A program made the position numbers and the translations under genes. Of a DNA stretch of 44,283 nucleotides, positions 28,341 through 37,433 are shown piece after piece. The DNA is from Sediminibacterium ginsengisoli (GTDB lineage: Bacteria; Bacteroidota; Bacteroidia; Chitinophagales; Chitinophagaceae), in NCBI GenBank assembly GCA_945865545.1, contig CAMBEQ010000019.1, forward strand, positions 1 through 44,283, given 5' to 3'. Numbering within the stretch: position 1 is the stretch's first letter; every line of letters begins with the position of its first letter. Under the pieces are notes generated by a model. It searched no databases, was not told the DNA's origin, and worked only from the letters and a program-made list of their open reading frames with translations.

Positions 28341-30044
28341 TTACCAAGTAAGTTGATAAAAGGATACGCCTTGTGCAGGAAGATCCATCTTCAAATTAAT
28401 TCTTCCATTTTTTACTAGGATCCATTCTGGAGAGGAAAGAAGTTCTAGTTGTCCTGCCTTTTCAAGTAGGGCAATTTGTTCTTTATCCGGATTTTTTGGT
28501 GAACCCATTTTTTTCCAAGCTTCATAAGAATTACTATGTTGTCTATCTATTCTATAATGACGAAGTAAAACTTTACCGTTAGGCAATCCAGACATATTAA
28601 CTGCAACTGCTGCATCGGCAACTGTAAGATCATTGTTGTCATGATAATTCCAAACCATCACGGTAGCCGAACGATCTTCTTTAGCTGCAAACGCATTGAT
28701 ATCATGTTTTTCGCCTCTTACACTAGAATCGCGTATATTTTTAAAATTGTATCCTAGGTTTTGGTTAATCACTACACGGTTGCCTTCCATCATTCCAAAC
28801 ATGCGAAACACATTTAACACCGGCTTATCCACCCCGTTGGTGGCCAAATCTCTAAAACCACGAAACCAAGCTTGATCTTCAAACTCAAATGCCCAAGTAA
28901 CCGCTCCCAATAAATTTACACCCCTGCTTTCAGCCAAATCAGATTTACGTGCATAGGAAGCAGCTGTATAACTCGAATACATGGTACCATTTCTATAAGC
29001 ATTTTGCGGATTAAAATCTTCTGAACAAGCAGCACATCCCTCTGGATCAGATTCACCGATAATAATAGGAAGATTTTTTAATGTTGGATAAGAGGCCACA
29101 ATTTCAAAACCCTTATCTATATCTCTAAGTTGTTTGCCCATATTCATTTGCACCATTCCGTTAACCAAATTGGGTTGTCCTTTCGCATGAAAAGAAATAA
29201 AATCTAAAGGCGTTCCCACTTTTCCTGTAACATAATTTTTACCACTAACGATATGCGTTAAAAATGTTCTTAAAAAAAGTGCTGCATTCTTTGAACCCGG
29301 TCCTGTTGTTTCTGGCCCACCCACTTTTGCAGTGGGTAAAGCGCGCTTAACCGCATCGGCAGTGTAGTCATATAATTTTATATACTCTTCGGTCGTTCCT
29401 TTCCAATAAGGACTATCGGGTTCGTTCCACAATTCCCAATGCCAGGTCTCTACTTCCGATTTACCGTATCGTGCAACAGAATGCTTTACCCACTCAAAAA
29501 CCAAGTTGGCAAATTTTACATAATCCCTTGGAGGATAAGCCCAACCTGTAAAAATTTCATCATACTTGGTATTGGGATCCCAATGATGTTTATAAGGTTC
29601 AGGGTTTGTGGACAAGGCTTGTGGCATAAAACCAATTTGTGCAATTGGCCTCATCCCTCTTTCAATATAAGTATCAAATATTTTATCAATGATGGTCCAA
29701 TTATAAATTGGATTTCCTTTTTCATCTTCGGTATAGGCATTGGTGGAGCCCCATTTTAATGCAGCAACACCATCCCCCGTTACCAGTAAACTATGCGCTC
29801 TTACATTGACGGGCACTTTGCTTAGCTTTGAAATTTCGGTAAGTAATTTCTTACCATCTTTCATATAAGTATAGTTGGGCTCATCATAACCAAAGTAGGC
29901 CCAGATGGGTTTTAGAGGCCCTTTTTGTTTATTAAAATCTACATCAATTGAAATGTTTTCTGTAAGAAGGTTGGTTTTATTTTGAGCCAATACAACTTGG
30001 TCAAAACATAAAATGCAAATAATAAACACAGCTATCCTGCTCAT
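28341..30044 (-). CDS. GH39-type (clan A) glycosidase, probable beta-xylosidase or related
   Basis: A 567-residue exported protein (signal to about LAQ21). A (beta/alpha)8 barrel is supported by the clan A acid/base Glu208 in HWELWNEPDSPYW and nucleophile Glu331 in IIIGESDPEG, with FISFHAKG (about 282-289) between them in the expected place. A C-terminal beta-sandwich domain (about 440-567) follows, as in GH39 beta-xylosidases. Family GH39 acts mostly on beta-xylosides but also on alpha-iduronides and others, so the substrate is open. The gene lies 75 bases after GntP and is the last member of a minus-strand operon with a FAH-type dehydratase, which argues for pentose or uronic-acid-bearing glycans as substrate. 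Confidence 0.8.
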   Translation of the reverse strand: MSRIAVFIICILCFDQVVLAQNKTNLLTENISIDVDFNKQKGPLKPIWAYFGYDEPNYTYMKDGKKLLTEISKLSKVPVNVRAHSLLVTGDGVAALKWGSTNAYTEDEKGNPIYNWTIIDKIFDTYIERGMRPIAQIGFMPQALSTNPEPYKHHWDPNTKYDEIFTGWAYPPRDYVKFANLVFEWVKHSVARYGKSEVETWHWELWNEPDSPYWKGTTEEYIKLYDYTADAVKRALPTAKVGGPETTGPGSKNAALFLRTFLTHIVSGKNYVTGKVGTPLDFISFHAKGQPNLVNGMVQMNMGKQLRDIDKGFEIVASYPTLKNLPIIIGESDPEGCAACSEDFNPQNAYRNGTMYSSYTAASYARKSDLAESRGVNLLGAVTWAFEFEDQAWFRGFRDLATNGVDKPVLNVFRMFGMMEGNRVVINQNLGYNFKNIRDSSVRGEKHDINAFAAKEDRSATVMVWNYHDNNDLTVADAAVAVNMSGLPNGKVLLRHYRIDRQHSNSYEAWKKMGSPKNPDKEQIALLEKAGQLELLSSPEWILVKNGRINLKMDLPAQGVSFYQLTW

Positions 30045-30119
30045 AAATGGTGATAATTTTTTCTTTTCATAGTAGTATAAGATAATAAATAAAGCTGAAA
30101 CTGAATAAGCGTATTGTAT

Positions 30120-31436
30120 TTATTTAATGAACAATTGAATAATGGATACGCCAATGAGTCCAAGTATAGAAATTAAAGTTTCCATCACTGTCCAAGATAA
30201 TAAGGTTTGTTTCAAGCTAAGTTTAAAAAACTCTTTGTACATCCAGAAACCAGAATCATTAATGTGTGACCCAAATACACTGCCAGCACCTACTGCCAAT
30301 ACCATTAATTCTGGGGATACATTGCCGGTTAACACCAAGGGCGCTACAATGCCCGCTGCAGTTAATCCTGCAACTGTTGCAGAACCTAGGGTCACCCTTA
30401 GCAAAGCAGTAATCACCCAGGCGAAAAGTAATGGAGGCATATCCAGTTTACTACTAAAGGAGGCTATATAAGCACCCGTTCCGCTATCAATCAACACTTG
30501 TTTAAAAACACCTCCACTAGTAATGATCAAAACAATTACCGAAATACCCGCTATGGCCTCATTGGACCATTGCATAATTTCATGCATGGATTTTTTTCTT
30601 TTTAATCCAAAAAAATACACTGCTGCTAAAACCGCAATTAATAAAGCAATAGTTGAATCTCCAATAAAAGATAGAAGAATTCGAAATGAATTTTCTTTAG
30701 CAAAAATAATATTCGCAATGACAGAAAAGGTGATTAACAAAACAGGTGATAAGGCAATACAAAAACTTGTAAGGACCGGAGGCAATGTCGTTTCTGCAGC
30801 AACTTTTGAAGTCCCAAAAAGTTCAGGTACCCCCGTTTTTATACCCTTTAATAAGTTGCCTAAAAATGGACCAGCAATAATTACGGTGGGTATAGCAATC
30901 ATTAAACCATACATCAAAGTTTGACCCATATTGGCATGAAATGCATTAACCAATACCACAGGACCTGGATGGGGTGGTAAAAAACAATGTGTAGTGGATA
31001 AAGAAGCTGCCATGGGCATTACTATATAAAGCAGTGGCAGCCCAGTTCTTCTACCAATCGAAAAAACCAAAGGCACTAAAATTATAAATCCAGCACTATA
31101 AAACAAAGGAATCCCAATTAAAAACCCAGTAATCAACACGGACCACTGAATATTTTTTTCACCCAAACTTTTTATTAGTGTTGAAGATATTTGTTCAGCA
31201 GCACCACTAATTTCTAAAATTTTACCAAGAATCGCGCCCAAACAAATAATAAGTGCAAGTCCACCCAAAGTACTGCCTACGCCTTTCTCAATAGAAACCA
31301 ATAATGCTGCTGGTTGCATACCAAGTAATAAGCCAGTAAGGATGGCTACTATTAATAATGATAAAAAGGGACTCACCTTTTTTATAGTCAGAAATACCTG
31401 CAATGCAATGGCAAAAATAATTATTGGGAATGTCAT
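30120..31436 (-). CDS. GntP family gluconate/sugar-acid permease
   Basis: A 438-residue inner-membrane protein with about 12-14 hydrophobic spans. Family-specific blocks are LIICLGAILGKILEISGAAEQIS, GIPLFYSAGFIILVPLVFSIGRRTGLPLLYIVMPMAASLSTTHCFLPPHPGPV, and near the end GSATVAGLTAAGIVAPL and GSVFGSHINDSGFWMYKEFF. These are close to the bacterial GntP/GntT proton symporters for D-gluconate and related sugar acids. The gene lies 26 bases downstream of the FAH-type dehydratase gene and just before a GH39-type glycosidase, so imported acids are probably pentonates, gluconate or similar. Substrate identity is inferred from context. Confidence 0.92.
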   Translation of the reverse strand: MTFPIIIFAIALQVFLTIKKVSPFLSLLIVAILTGLLLGMQPAALLVSIEKGVGSTLGGLALIICLGAILGKILEISGAAEQISSTLIKSLGEKNIQWSVLITGFLIGIPLFYSAGFIILVPLVFSIGRRTGLPLLYIVMPMAASLSTTHCFLPPHPGPVVLVNAFHANMGQTLMYGLMIAIPTVIIAGPFLGNLLKGIKTGVPELFGTSKVAAETTLPPVLTSFCIALSPVLLITFSVIANIIFAKENSFRILLSFIGDSTIALLIAVLAAVYFFGLKRKKSMHEIMQWSNEAIAGISVIVLIITSGGVFKQVLIDSGTGAYIASFSSKLDMPPLLFAWVITALLRVTLGSATVAGLTAAGIVAPLVLTGNVSPELMVLAVGAGSVFGSHINDSGFWMYKEFFKLSLKQTLLSWTVMETLISILGLIGVSIIQLFIK

Positions 31437-31462
31437 CAGCTTGGTTTAAATGAATAAAAATA

Positions 31463-32290
31463 TTAACGGACCGTATTTACTAAAGTTCCAATAGAATCTA
31501 TTGAAATTTTAATTTCATCCTTTGAATGTAAAGTAAAATCACTACCCGGTACAATACCTGTTCCTGTCATGATTAAACAGCCTTTAGGAAAAGAGCATTC
31601 TCTGTAAACAAAAGAAACCAATTCTTCTAGACTGCGTTTCATTTGATTAAGTGTAATGTTTGCTTCAAAAATAATTTTCTGATCTCTTTTTATTTCCAAT
31701 TGAATTAATGAATTTAAATCAATGGGTTGGTCCGTTACAAATACACAGGGGCCTAAAGCTGCACAACCATCATAGGTTTTTGCTTGTGGAAGATATAAAG
31801 GATTTTCTCCTTCAATACTCCTACTGCTCATATCATTACCAATAGTGTATCCCACAATTTTTCCTGATGAAGTAACCACTAATGTTAATTCTGGTTCTGG
31901 AACATCCCATACCGAATCTTTACGGATATTCACTTTATCGCCTGTGCCCACCACTCGATGCGCAGTGGCTTTAAAAAATACTTCGGGTCTTTCTGCATCA
32001 TAAACTTTTGCATAAAAGTCACTGCCTCCCGCTGCTTTAGATTCTTCCTGACGGCCCACTTTACTTCTTAAATAAGTTACACCACAGGCCCATAGTTCTT
32101 GGTTTTGTATGGGTGCTAAAATATCGGCCACATTCACCGGTGCAGATTTTTGAAGAATTTGTATTAGCCCCTCCAATTTTTCAAATAAGTTATCATCATT
32201 GATGAAGGTATCCCAATCTTGTTCTTTGAATAAGTAAGAATTTTCTTCTTTCTCAATAAGGATCCCTTCTTTGGTTTTGTATAATTTCAT
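31463..32290 (-). CDS. FAH-fold 2-keto-3-deoxy-sugar-acid dehydratase (KdaD-like)
   Basis: A 275-residue cytosolic enzyme of the fumarylacetoacetate hydrolase family. The sequence GVTYLRSKVGRQEES, YDAERPEVFFKATAHRVVG, VPEPELTLVV, GNDMSSRSIEGENPLYLPQAK is that of the subfamily that dehydrates 2-keto-3-deoxy-pentonates (Weimberg-type pathways). Metal ligands are Glu132, Glu134 and Asp153, with the same +2/+19 spacing as Glu143, Glu145 and Asp164 of Sulfolobus 2-keto-3-deoxy-D-arabinonate dehydratase. It is upstream of and probably in one operon with the GntP permease and GH39-type glycosidase. This makes oxidation of xylonate or arabinonate likely, although the earlier dehydrogenase and dehydratase are not in the window. 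Confidence 0.85.
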   Translation of the reverse strand: MKLYKTKEGILIEKEENSYLFKEQDWDTFINDDNLFEKLEGLIQILQKSAPVNVADILAPIQNQELWACGVTYLRSKVGRQEESKAAGGSDFYAKVYDAERPEVFFKATAHRVVGTGDKVNIRKDSVWDVPEPELTLVVTSSGKIVGYTIGNDMSSRSIEGENPLYLPQAKTYDGCAALGPCVFVTDQPIDLNSLIQLEIKRDQKIIFEANITLNQMKRSLEELVSFVYRECSFPKGCLIMTGTGIVPGSDFTLHSKDEIKISIDSIGTLVNTVR

Positions 32291-32384
32291 TGCTTTTGTT
32301 TTACCTAGCTAAATTTAAGGTGTTTTTGATAGATTAATCTTGCTCATGTTATATGATTTAAACTGCTAGCCTTAAGCAATAAAA

Positions 32385-32410
32385 AAGCCCTCAACTTTCA
32401 TTGAGGGCTT
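32385..32410 (-). terminator. Rho-independent terminator of tRNA-Phe
   Basis: On the minus strand a 10-bp perfect stem (AAGCCCTCAA with TTGAGGGCTT) closes a 6-base loop and runs into six T residues. It begins one base after the tRNA discriminator position. Confidence 0.9.
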
Positions 32411-32411
32411 G

Positions 32412-32484
32412 TGGCACCACCCGGGCTCGAACCGGGGACACAAGGATTTTCAGTCCTTTGCTCTACCAACTGAGCTACAGCGCC
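32412..32484 (-). tRNA. tRNA-Phe (GAA)
   Basis: A full cloverleaf of 73 nt read on the minus strand: acceptor GGCGCTG, D-arm GCTC..GAGC, anticodon loop CTGAAAATC with anticodon GAA, and the T-arm CCCGG-TTCGAGC-CCGGG. The acceptor helix includes three wobble pairs. The 3' CCA is not encoded, so it is added after transcription. Confidence 0.97.
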
Positions 32485-32502
32485 ATTGTATTGTTCGGGG
32501 AG

Positions 32503-32534
32503 CAAATATAGGCTAGGGCGCCTTAAATAGCAAA
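32503..32534 (-). promoter_or_regulatory. Promoter of tRNA-Phe, full Bacteroidota consensus
   Basis: On the minus strand, TTTG at -33 and TATATTTG at -7 are 20 bases apart, and the -7 box ends 18 bases before the tRNA. It is the best promoter match in the window and sets the spacing rule used for the others. Confidence 0.75.
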
Positions 32535-32568
32535 AAATATAGATTCTTTATTGAAAATCAGTGTTTTA

Positions 32569-33453
32569 CTACGCAGAAGTGGCCACTATGAAAAAGGATA
32601 TAATTATTAATGCCAACCCAGCCCATTGTTTAGAACTTAGTCTTTCTTTAAAAAAGAAGTAGCCTATTAATACAGACAATAACTGACTACTAATAATTAA
32701 TATATTAATAACCATGATGGGCAAGTACTGATAAGATATATTAATGGCCAACCCGCCAGACACCAATAACAATCCTAATTTCAAATAGGTGGTAATATGT
32801 TTTACACTTAAATAAGATAATAAATTTTTAAATAAGCCATCTCTTATTACTAATACCAATCCAAATAACATGGCGGTGGTTTCAATCACCAAACTAAAAC
32901 CCAAGGGACCCCACCACTTAATTGGATAAGTATATAAAGCGTAGGAGCTTCCCCAAAAAAAACTTGCTAATAATCCGTACAACATTCCATTTTTTTGTTC
33001 AGTAATACTTGACTGTTCTTTTCCTTGAAAATACAATAACAATAAACCAGCGGTTGAAAATATAAACGCGTATAAATAATTTGCTTTCCATACTTCACCA
33101 ACAATAAATACAGCCGTTAAAATAGTAAATAATTTTATCGCAGATACAGGCACCACAATACTTACAGGCGCTCGCTGTATGCCTCTTAAAAAAAATACCA
33201 GGCCAAAAATATTAAACACACTTAATGCAATGGTTAAAAAAAGGGGAGTGCCCATGCTTAATGTATGTACAGACCATCCTTTAAAAAAAGAATGGTCTCT
33301 GTATCCAAAATATAAAATGGAAAATATTCCAGAAGCAAAAATGCCTCTATAAAACATCCCTATTTGATAAGGGATGGATTGCGTTACTTTTTTCCAATAA
33401 GAATTGCTAATTGCAAAACAAAATGCCCCAATTAAGACAAATAAAATTCCCAT
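32569..33453 (-). CDS. EamA/DMT-superfamily transporter
   Basis: A 294-residue inner-membrane protein with ten hydrophobic spans in two similar halves (each about 140 residues), the EamA plan; for example SIVVPVSAIKLFTILTAVFIVGE in the first and INILIISSQLLSVLIGYFFFKERLSSKQWAGLALI in the second. The end of each half carries the short E-R/K-rich loop typical of drug/metabolite transporters. The ATG shares one base with the asnS stop (TAATG), so it is probably translated by coupling to asnS. Substrates of this family range from amino acids to sugars; none can be assigned here. The pairing with a tRNA synthetase may only reflect operon structure. Confidence 0.87.
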   Translation of the reverse strand: MGILFVLIGAFCFAISNSYWKKVTQSIPYQIGMFYRGIFASGIFSILYFGYRDHSFFKGWSVHTLSMGTPLFLTIALSVFNIFGLVFFLRGIQRAPVSIVVPVSAIKLFTILTAVFIVGEVWKANYLYAFIFSTAGLLLLYFQGKEQSSITEQKNGMLYGLLASFFWGSSYALYTYPIKWWGPLGFSLVIETTAMLFGLVLVIRDGLFKNLLSYLSVKHITTYLKLGLLLVSGGLAINISYQYLPIMVINILIISSQLLSVLIGYFFFKERLSSKQWAGLALIIISFFIVATSA

Positions 33454-34901
33454 TAATATTCACAGTTTTTCGGCGTTCTCGCAAAAGCAATTACGTCTCT
33501 GATATTGGTCATACCTGTTACAAACTGTATCATTCTTTCAAAGCCTAATCCAAAACCTGCATGAGGCACGGTGCCGAATCTTCTGGTGTCTAAATACCAG
33601 CTCATCTCTTCTAATGGGATATGCATCGCTTTCATTCTAGCTTCTAATTGGTCTAAGCGCTCCTCTCTTTGGCTTCCACCCACTATCTCGCCAATCCCAG
33701 GGGCTAATATATCCATAGCGGCTACCGTTTCTTTGCCGGGTTCACAGCCATCGTTCATGCGCATATAAAATGCTTTAATGGCAGCCGGATAGCCCGTTAC
33801 AATCACTGGTTTTTTAAAATGTTGCTCTACTAAATATCTTTCATGTTCACTTTGTAAATCAATTCCCCATTTTACTTCGTATTGAAATTTCTTTTTCTTG
33901 TAATGATTGCTATTTAATAAAATATCAATAGCCTCTGTATAAGTAATGCGTTCAAAATCATTATTGACAACTAATTCTAATTTTTCTCTAAGCCCAAATC
34001 CGCTTCTTTTTTCAGTGGGTAATTGTTTTTCTTCTTCGGCCAATCTTGCATCTAAAAAATCTATATCGTCTGCATTATTTTTTAAAGCATAGTTAATTAA
34101 ATATTTTATAAACGCTTCTGCTAAATTCATGTTGTCTTCTATGTCATGAAAAGCCATTTCTGGTTCTATCATCCAAAACTCAGCTAAATGTCTAGTAGTG
34201 TTTGAATTCTCTGCGCGGAAAGTAGGGCCAAATGTATAAATCTCTGAGAACGCCATGGCGCCTAGCTCTCCTTCGAGTTGGCCACTCACTGTTAAGTTAG
34301 TACTCTTACCAAAAAAATCTTGTGTATAATCTATTTCTCCTTTATCATTTTTGGGAGCACCTTCTAAAGGAAGTGTTGTTACACGAAACATTTCTCCTGC
34401 GCCTTCTGCATCAGAGCTCGTAATAATAGGTGTATGTAAATATACAAATCCGCGATCATTGTAAAATTGATGTACTGCAAAAGCAAGTGCATGTCTTAGT
34501 CTAAAAACGGATCCAAAGGTATTGGTACGAAAACGTAAATGTGCTTTCTCTCTTAAAAATTCTAAAGAATGTTTTTTAGGTTGTAAGGGGAATTTTTCTG
34601 CATCGCTGTCTCCTAAAATTTCAATTGATTTTGCTTTTACTTCTACCGATTGTCCCTTCCCCAGGCTTTCCACAACGGTTCCAATTATTTTTAAAGAGGC
34701 TCCGGTAGTGATGCGTTTTAATATTGTATCTTCAAATTCACCCAAAGTGGCCATAATTTGAATATTGGCATTGGTACTTCCGTCGTTTAAGGCAATAAAC
34801 TGATTGTTTCTAAAAGTGCGGACCCATCCCATTACTACTACTTCGGTGCCTGTAGGGGTGCCCGATAACAGTTGCTTTATTTTAATTCTCTTGTTGAACA
34901 T
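33453..34901 (-). CDS. asnS: Asparaginyl-tRNA synthetase
   Basis: A class II synthetase of about 482 residues from the ATG at 34901. An in-frame TTG at 34922 is rejected because it falls inside the -7 promoter box. The N-terminal OB-fold anticodon-binding domain ([22 protein letters not shown], about 1-110) precedes the catalytic core with motif 2 in [21 protein letters not shown] and motif 3 in [22 protein letters not shown]. The NTTRHLAEF segment and overall length favour AsnRS over AspRS. It charges tRNA-Asn directly. Its stop codon overlaps the EamA gene start. Confidence 0.96.
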   Translation of the reverse strand: MFNKRIKIKQLLSGTPTGTEVVVMGWVRTFRNNQFIALNDGSTNANIQIMATLGEFEDTILKRITTGASLKIIGTVVESLGKGQSVEVKAKSIEILGDSDAEKFPLQPKKHSLEFLREKAHLRFRTNTFGSVFRLRHALAFAVHQFYNDRGFVYLHTPIITSSDAEGAGEMFRVTTLPLEGAPKNDKGEIDYTQDFFGKSTNLTVSGQLEGELGAMAFSEIYTFGPTFRAENSNTTRHLAEFWMIEPEMAFHDIEDNMNLAEAFIKYLINYALKNNADDIDFLDARLAEEEKQLPTEKRSGFGLREKLELVVNNDFERITYTEAIDILLNSNHYKKKKFQYEVKWGIDLQSEHERYLVEQHFKKPVIVTGYPAAIKAFYMRMNDGCEPGKETVAAMDILAPGIGEIVGGSQREERLDQLEARMKAMHIPLEEMSWYLDTRRFGTVPHAGFGLGFERMIQFVTGMTNIRDVIAFARTPKNCEY

Positions 34902-34919
34902 ATTTGTGTTTTCGAATGT

Positions 34920-34927
34920 CAAAGATA
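34920..34927 (-). promoter_or_regulatory. -7 promoter element of asnS
   Basis: TATCTTTG on the minus strand lies 18 bases before the asnS ATG. A TTTG sits 15 bases further upstream, shorter than the 20-base spacing seen at tRNA-Phe, so the -33 element is uncertain. Confidence 0.5.
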
Positions 34928-35171
34928 ATCGGTTTCGAGGGCCAAATACCCTGTTTTAGCTATAAAAACAGATAAAAAATTGTTTTTTTGTTAAAAAACT
35001 GCTTAACATTGCAGTAGCAAAGGGCCAAGAGATTCTTTTTATGTTGATGGCTTGCTACCCTAATTTCCCATTATTCAATTGTCGGTCCCAGTAATTTCGA
35101 CCGAAATTTCAAAAAAGCGTTCTAATAATTCCAACTCTTGATTCGATTTTTAAATAAACCATAGTTAAACA
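34928..35171. other. Non-coding gap between asnS and rho
   Basis: Divergent leader region. I see no gene and no TAnnTTTG box for rho. Stops in all plus-strand frames rule out a missing N-terminal Rho domain encoded just upstream. Confidence 0.5.
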
Positions 35172-36668
35172 GTGCCAGAAAAAGACGACAAACCAAAAAG
35201 GGGACGTAAACCCATTGCCGCTGCCCCAGCCGCAAAATCAACTCCAGCAAGCAGTTCTGAAAAAAAACCAATAGGTAAAAAACCTATCCCTTCAAAAAGG
35301 GCAGAGCCTGTAAAAGATGCAAATGAAGACGATAAAGCTTCTCAAATTGCACAAGCTTTATTCGGTGACGAGAGCGCTGCTAGTGCAGAAACTGCAGCTA
35401 AGCCAATTAACAATAGCGAGGATAATGGTGGCACCAATAATTCCAATGCTGCAAGTAATCAAGCGGGTCCGAACGGCGCACCCAACAATGGACCAAATTT
35501 ACCTGCACAGCGTTACCCACAACCTAAAAAAGAACCTGTTTTTAATGTAGAGTTTGACGGCGTAATAGAGTCTGAGGGGGTTTTAGAAATGATGCCCGAC
35601 GGTTACGGTTTCCTTCGCTCTTCTGATTACAACTATTTATCTTCTCCCGACGACGTATATGTTTCTCCTTCACAAATAAAATTATTTGGATTAAAAGTGG
35701 GTGACACTGTTCATGGAACTGTTCGTGTTCCTCGTGAGGGTGAAAAATATTTTGCATTGACTAAAGTGAATCAAGTCAATGGTAAAAATCCGGATGAAAT
35801 TCGTGATCGTATTCCTTTTGATTATTTAACACCCATCTTCCCTTTTGAAAAATTAAATTTATATACATCTGCTACTAATTATAGTACGCGTATTATGGAT
35901 TTATTTACCCCTATTGGTAAAGGTCAAAGAGGATTAATTGTTGCACAACCAAAAGTGGGTAAAACCATGTTGTTGAAAGAAGTGGCCAATGCCATAGCGG
36001 CCAACCATCCAGAATGTTATTTAATTATTTTATTAATAGATGAAAGACCAGAAGAGGTGACAGATGTAGAGCGTTCGGTGAAGGGAGAAGTGATTGCTTC
36101 TACTTTTGATGAACCTGCAGAAAAACATGTTAAGGTTTCATCGGTGGCATTACAAAAAGCAAAGCGCTTAGTAGAGTGCGGACATGATGTAGTTATTTTA
36201 TTAGATTCTATTACCCGTTTAGCGCGTGCGCATAATACAGTAGCGCCAAGCTCTGGTAAAGTATTATCGGGAGGTGTGGAAGCAACTGCATTATTACGTC
36301 CAAAACAATTTTTTGGTGCAGCACGTAAAATTGAAAATGGTGGATCCCTTACCATATTAGCAACGGCCCTAATTGAAACTGGTTCTAAAATGGACGAGGT
36401 TATTTTTGAAGAGTTTAAAGGAACGGGTAATATGGAATTGGTATTAGATCGTCGTTTAGCCAACAAACGTATTTTCCCTGCAATTGATTTAGTAGGATCT
36501 AGCACGCGTCGTGACGATTTATTATTAGACAAAGAGGTACTAGGTAGAATGAATATTCTTCGTTTGTTTATTAACGATATGAACAACGACGAAGCAATGA
36601 ATGAATTATTAAAACGTATGCGAGGCACCAAAGACAATGAAGAGTTTTTAGCCAGCATGAATCGTTAA
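35172..36668 (+). CDS. rho: Transcription termination factor Rho with long disordered N-terminus
   Basis: A 498-residue ATP-dependent RNA translocase. The start is a GTG: an in-frame TAA at 35166-35168 sits two codons before it. Residues 1-125 are low-complexity (Lys-Pro-rich, then Ala/Asn/Gly/Ser-rich) and predicted disordered; the helical Rho_N domain is not seen. The cold-shock RNA-binding domain spans about 130-200 ([21 protein letters not shown]). The RecA-like motor has Walker [12 protein letters not shown] (255-265), [12 protein letters not shown], Walker [17 protein letters not shown], and the [19 protein letters not shown] and [23 protein letters not shown] regions. Bacteroidota Rho proteins with large disordered insertions have been reported to form condensates. 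The transcription unit ends in an exceptional palindrome. Confidence 0.96.
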   Translation: MPEKDDKPKRGRKPIAAAPAAKSTPASSSEKKPIGKKPIPSKRAEPVKDANEDDKASQIAQALFGDESAASAETAAKPINNSEDNGGTNNSNAASNQAGPNGAPNNGPNLPAQRYPQPKKEPVFNVEFDGVIESEGVLEMMPDGYGFLRSSDYNYLSSPDDVYVSPSQIKLFGLKVGDTVHGTVRVPREGEKYFALTKVNQVNGKNPDEIRDRIPFDYLTPIFPFEKLNLYTSATNYSTRIMDLFTPIGKGQRGLIVAQPKVGKTMLLKEVANAIAANHPECYLIILLIDERPEEVTDVERSVKGEVIASTFDEPAEKHVKVSSVALQKAKRLVECGHDVVILLDSITRLARAHNTVAPSSGKVLSGGVEATALLRPKQFFGAARKIENGGSLTILATALIETGSKMDEVIFEEFKGTGNMELVLDRRLANKRIFPAIDLVGSSTRRDDLLLDKEVLGRMNILRLFINDMNNDEAMNELLKRMRGTKDNEEFLASMNR

Positions 36669-36708
36669 ATAAATATGCGCTTAATTTAAATTAAGCGCAT
36701 ATTTATTT
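36667..36708. terminator. 42-bp perfect palindrome at the end of rho, likely terminator
   Basis: Two exact 21-base inverted arms (centre at 36687/36688) contain the core ATGCGCTTAATTT / AAATTAAGCGCAT and overlap the last two bases of the rho stop codon. The plus strand continues into more T residues, so it can end the rho transcript; it can act for the opposing nadD transcript too. Confidence 0.7.
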
Positions 36709-36725
36709 TTTATCTTATGATTTTT

Positions 36726-36754
36726 TCAATGACACCCATAAACGGTGTCATTGA
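36726..36754. terminator. Second hairpin between rho and nadD
   Basis: An 11-bp perfect stem (TCAATGACACC with GGTGTCATTGA) and a 7-base loop. It is followed on the plus strand by TTTACTTTAC, a poor T-run, so it may be a back-up terminator or an RNA-stability element. Confidence 0.5.
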
Positions 36755-36809
36755 TTTACTTTACAAACTTTACTTTAATTAAGCGCCTTTTTTTATAGAA
36801 AACAGCAAA

Positions 36810-37415
36810 TTAGTTTTTCTTCACATCAGGCGCATTCGCGCCTTCTTCCTTAAAGTAATTACTTTTCTCAATTTCTTCGCGCACTTTTTCAGGCACCAAA
36901 TAACGAATCGTAATTCCATCTTTTCGATTGTTGCGAATGAGTGTTGCTGATAATTGTAATAAGGGTGCCTCTAATATATTTACGCGCGCACCATACTCAT
37001 TGGTAATATCAAAACCATCGCGACGATACACTATAAATTGATAATTCTTTACAAGGGTTTCAAAGTTTTTCCACTTCGGTAAATTTTGAAAACTATCTGC
37101 GCCCATGATGACATAAAATTCATGTTGAGGATATTTTTCTGCTAAATAGGTAAGTGTGTCAATGGTATAAGAGGGTTTGGGCAAAGAGAATTCAATATCA
37201 GATACTTTTAGTTGTGTATCTTCTTCGATAGCCAATTTTGCTAAATGCAATCGGTCATATTCATTTAATAAACTTCCCTGTGGCTTCAATGGATTTTGCG
37301 GAGACACCACTAACCAGACTTGTTTAAGGTCAGAGTGATTGGCCACATAACTTGCCACCATTAAATGGCCATTATGTATAGGATTAAAAGAACCAAAAAA
37401 TAAGCCAATTTTCAT
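36810..37415 (-). CDS. nadD: Nicotinate-nucleotide adenylyltransferase
   Basis: A 201-residue cytosolic enzyme making nicotinate adenine dinucleotide from NaMN and ATP in NAD synthesis. The nucleotidyltransferase signature GSFNPIHNGHL is at residues 8-18, and the second signature appears as LSATLIRNN, a variant of the usual ISSTxIR. FYVIMGADSFQNLPKWKNF is the family's dinucleotide-site segment. A short lysine/asparagine-rich tail extends past the core. It lies 18 bases after the feoA stop on the same strand and is probably expressed from the feoA promoter. Confidence 0.94.
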   Translation of the reverse strand: MKIGLFFGSFNPIHNGHLMVASYVANHSDLKQVWLVVSPQNPLKPQGSLLNEYDRLHLAKLAIEEDTQLKVSDIEFSLPKPSYTIDTLTYLAEKYPQHEFYVIMGADSFQNLPKWKNFETLVKNYQFIVYRRDGFDITNEYGARVNILEAPLLQLSATLIRNNRKDGITIRYLVPEKVREEIEKSNYFKEEGANAPDVKKN

Positions 37416-37433
37416 TTTATAATGAATTGATTA

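Noticed and set aside
36017..36658. 213-residue antisense reading frame inside rho
   Set aside because: It is a shadow of the rho gene; the composition (Ser, Ile, Arg rich) is that of a reversed coding strand.
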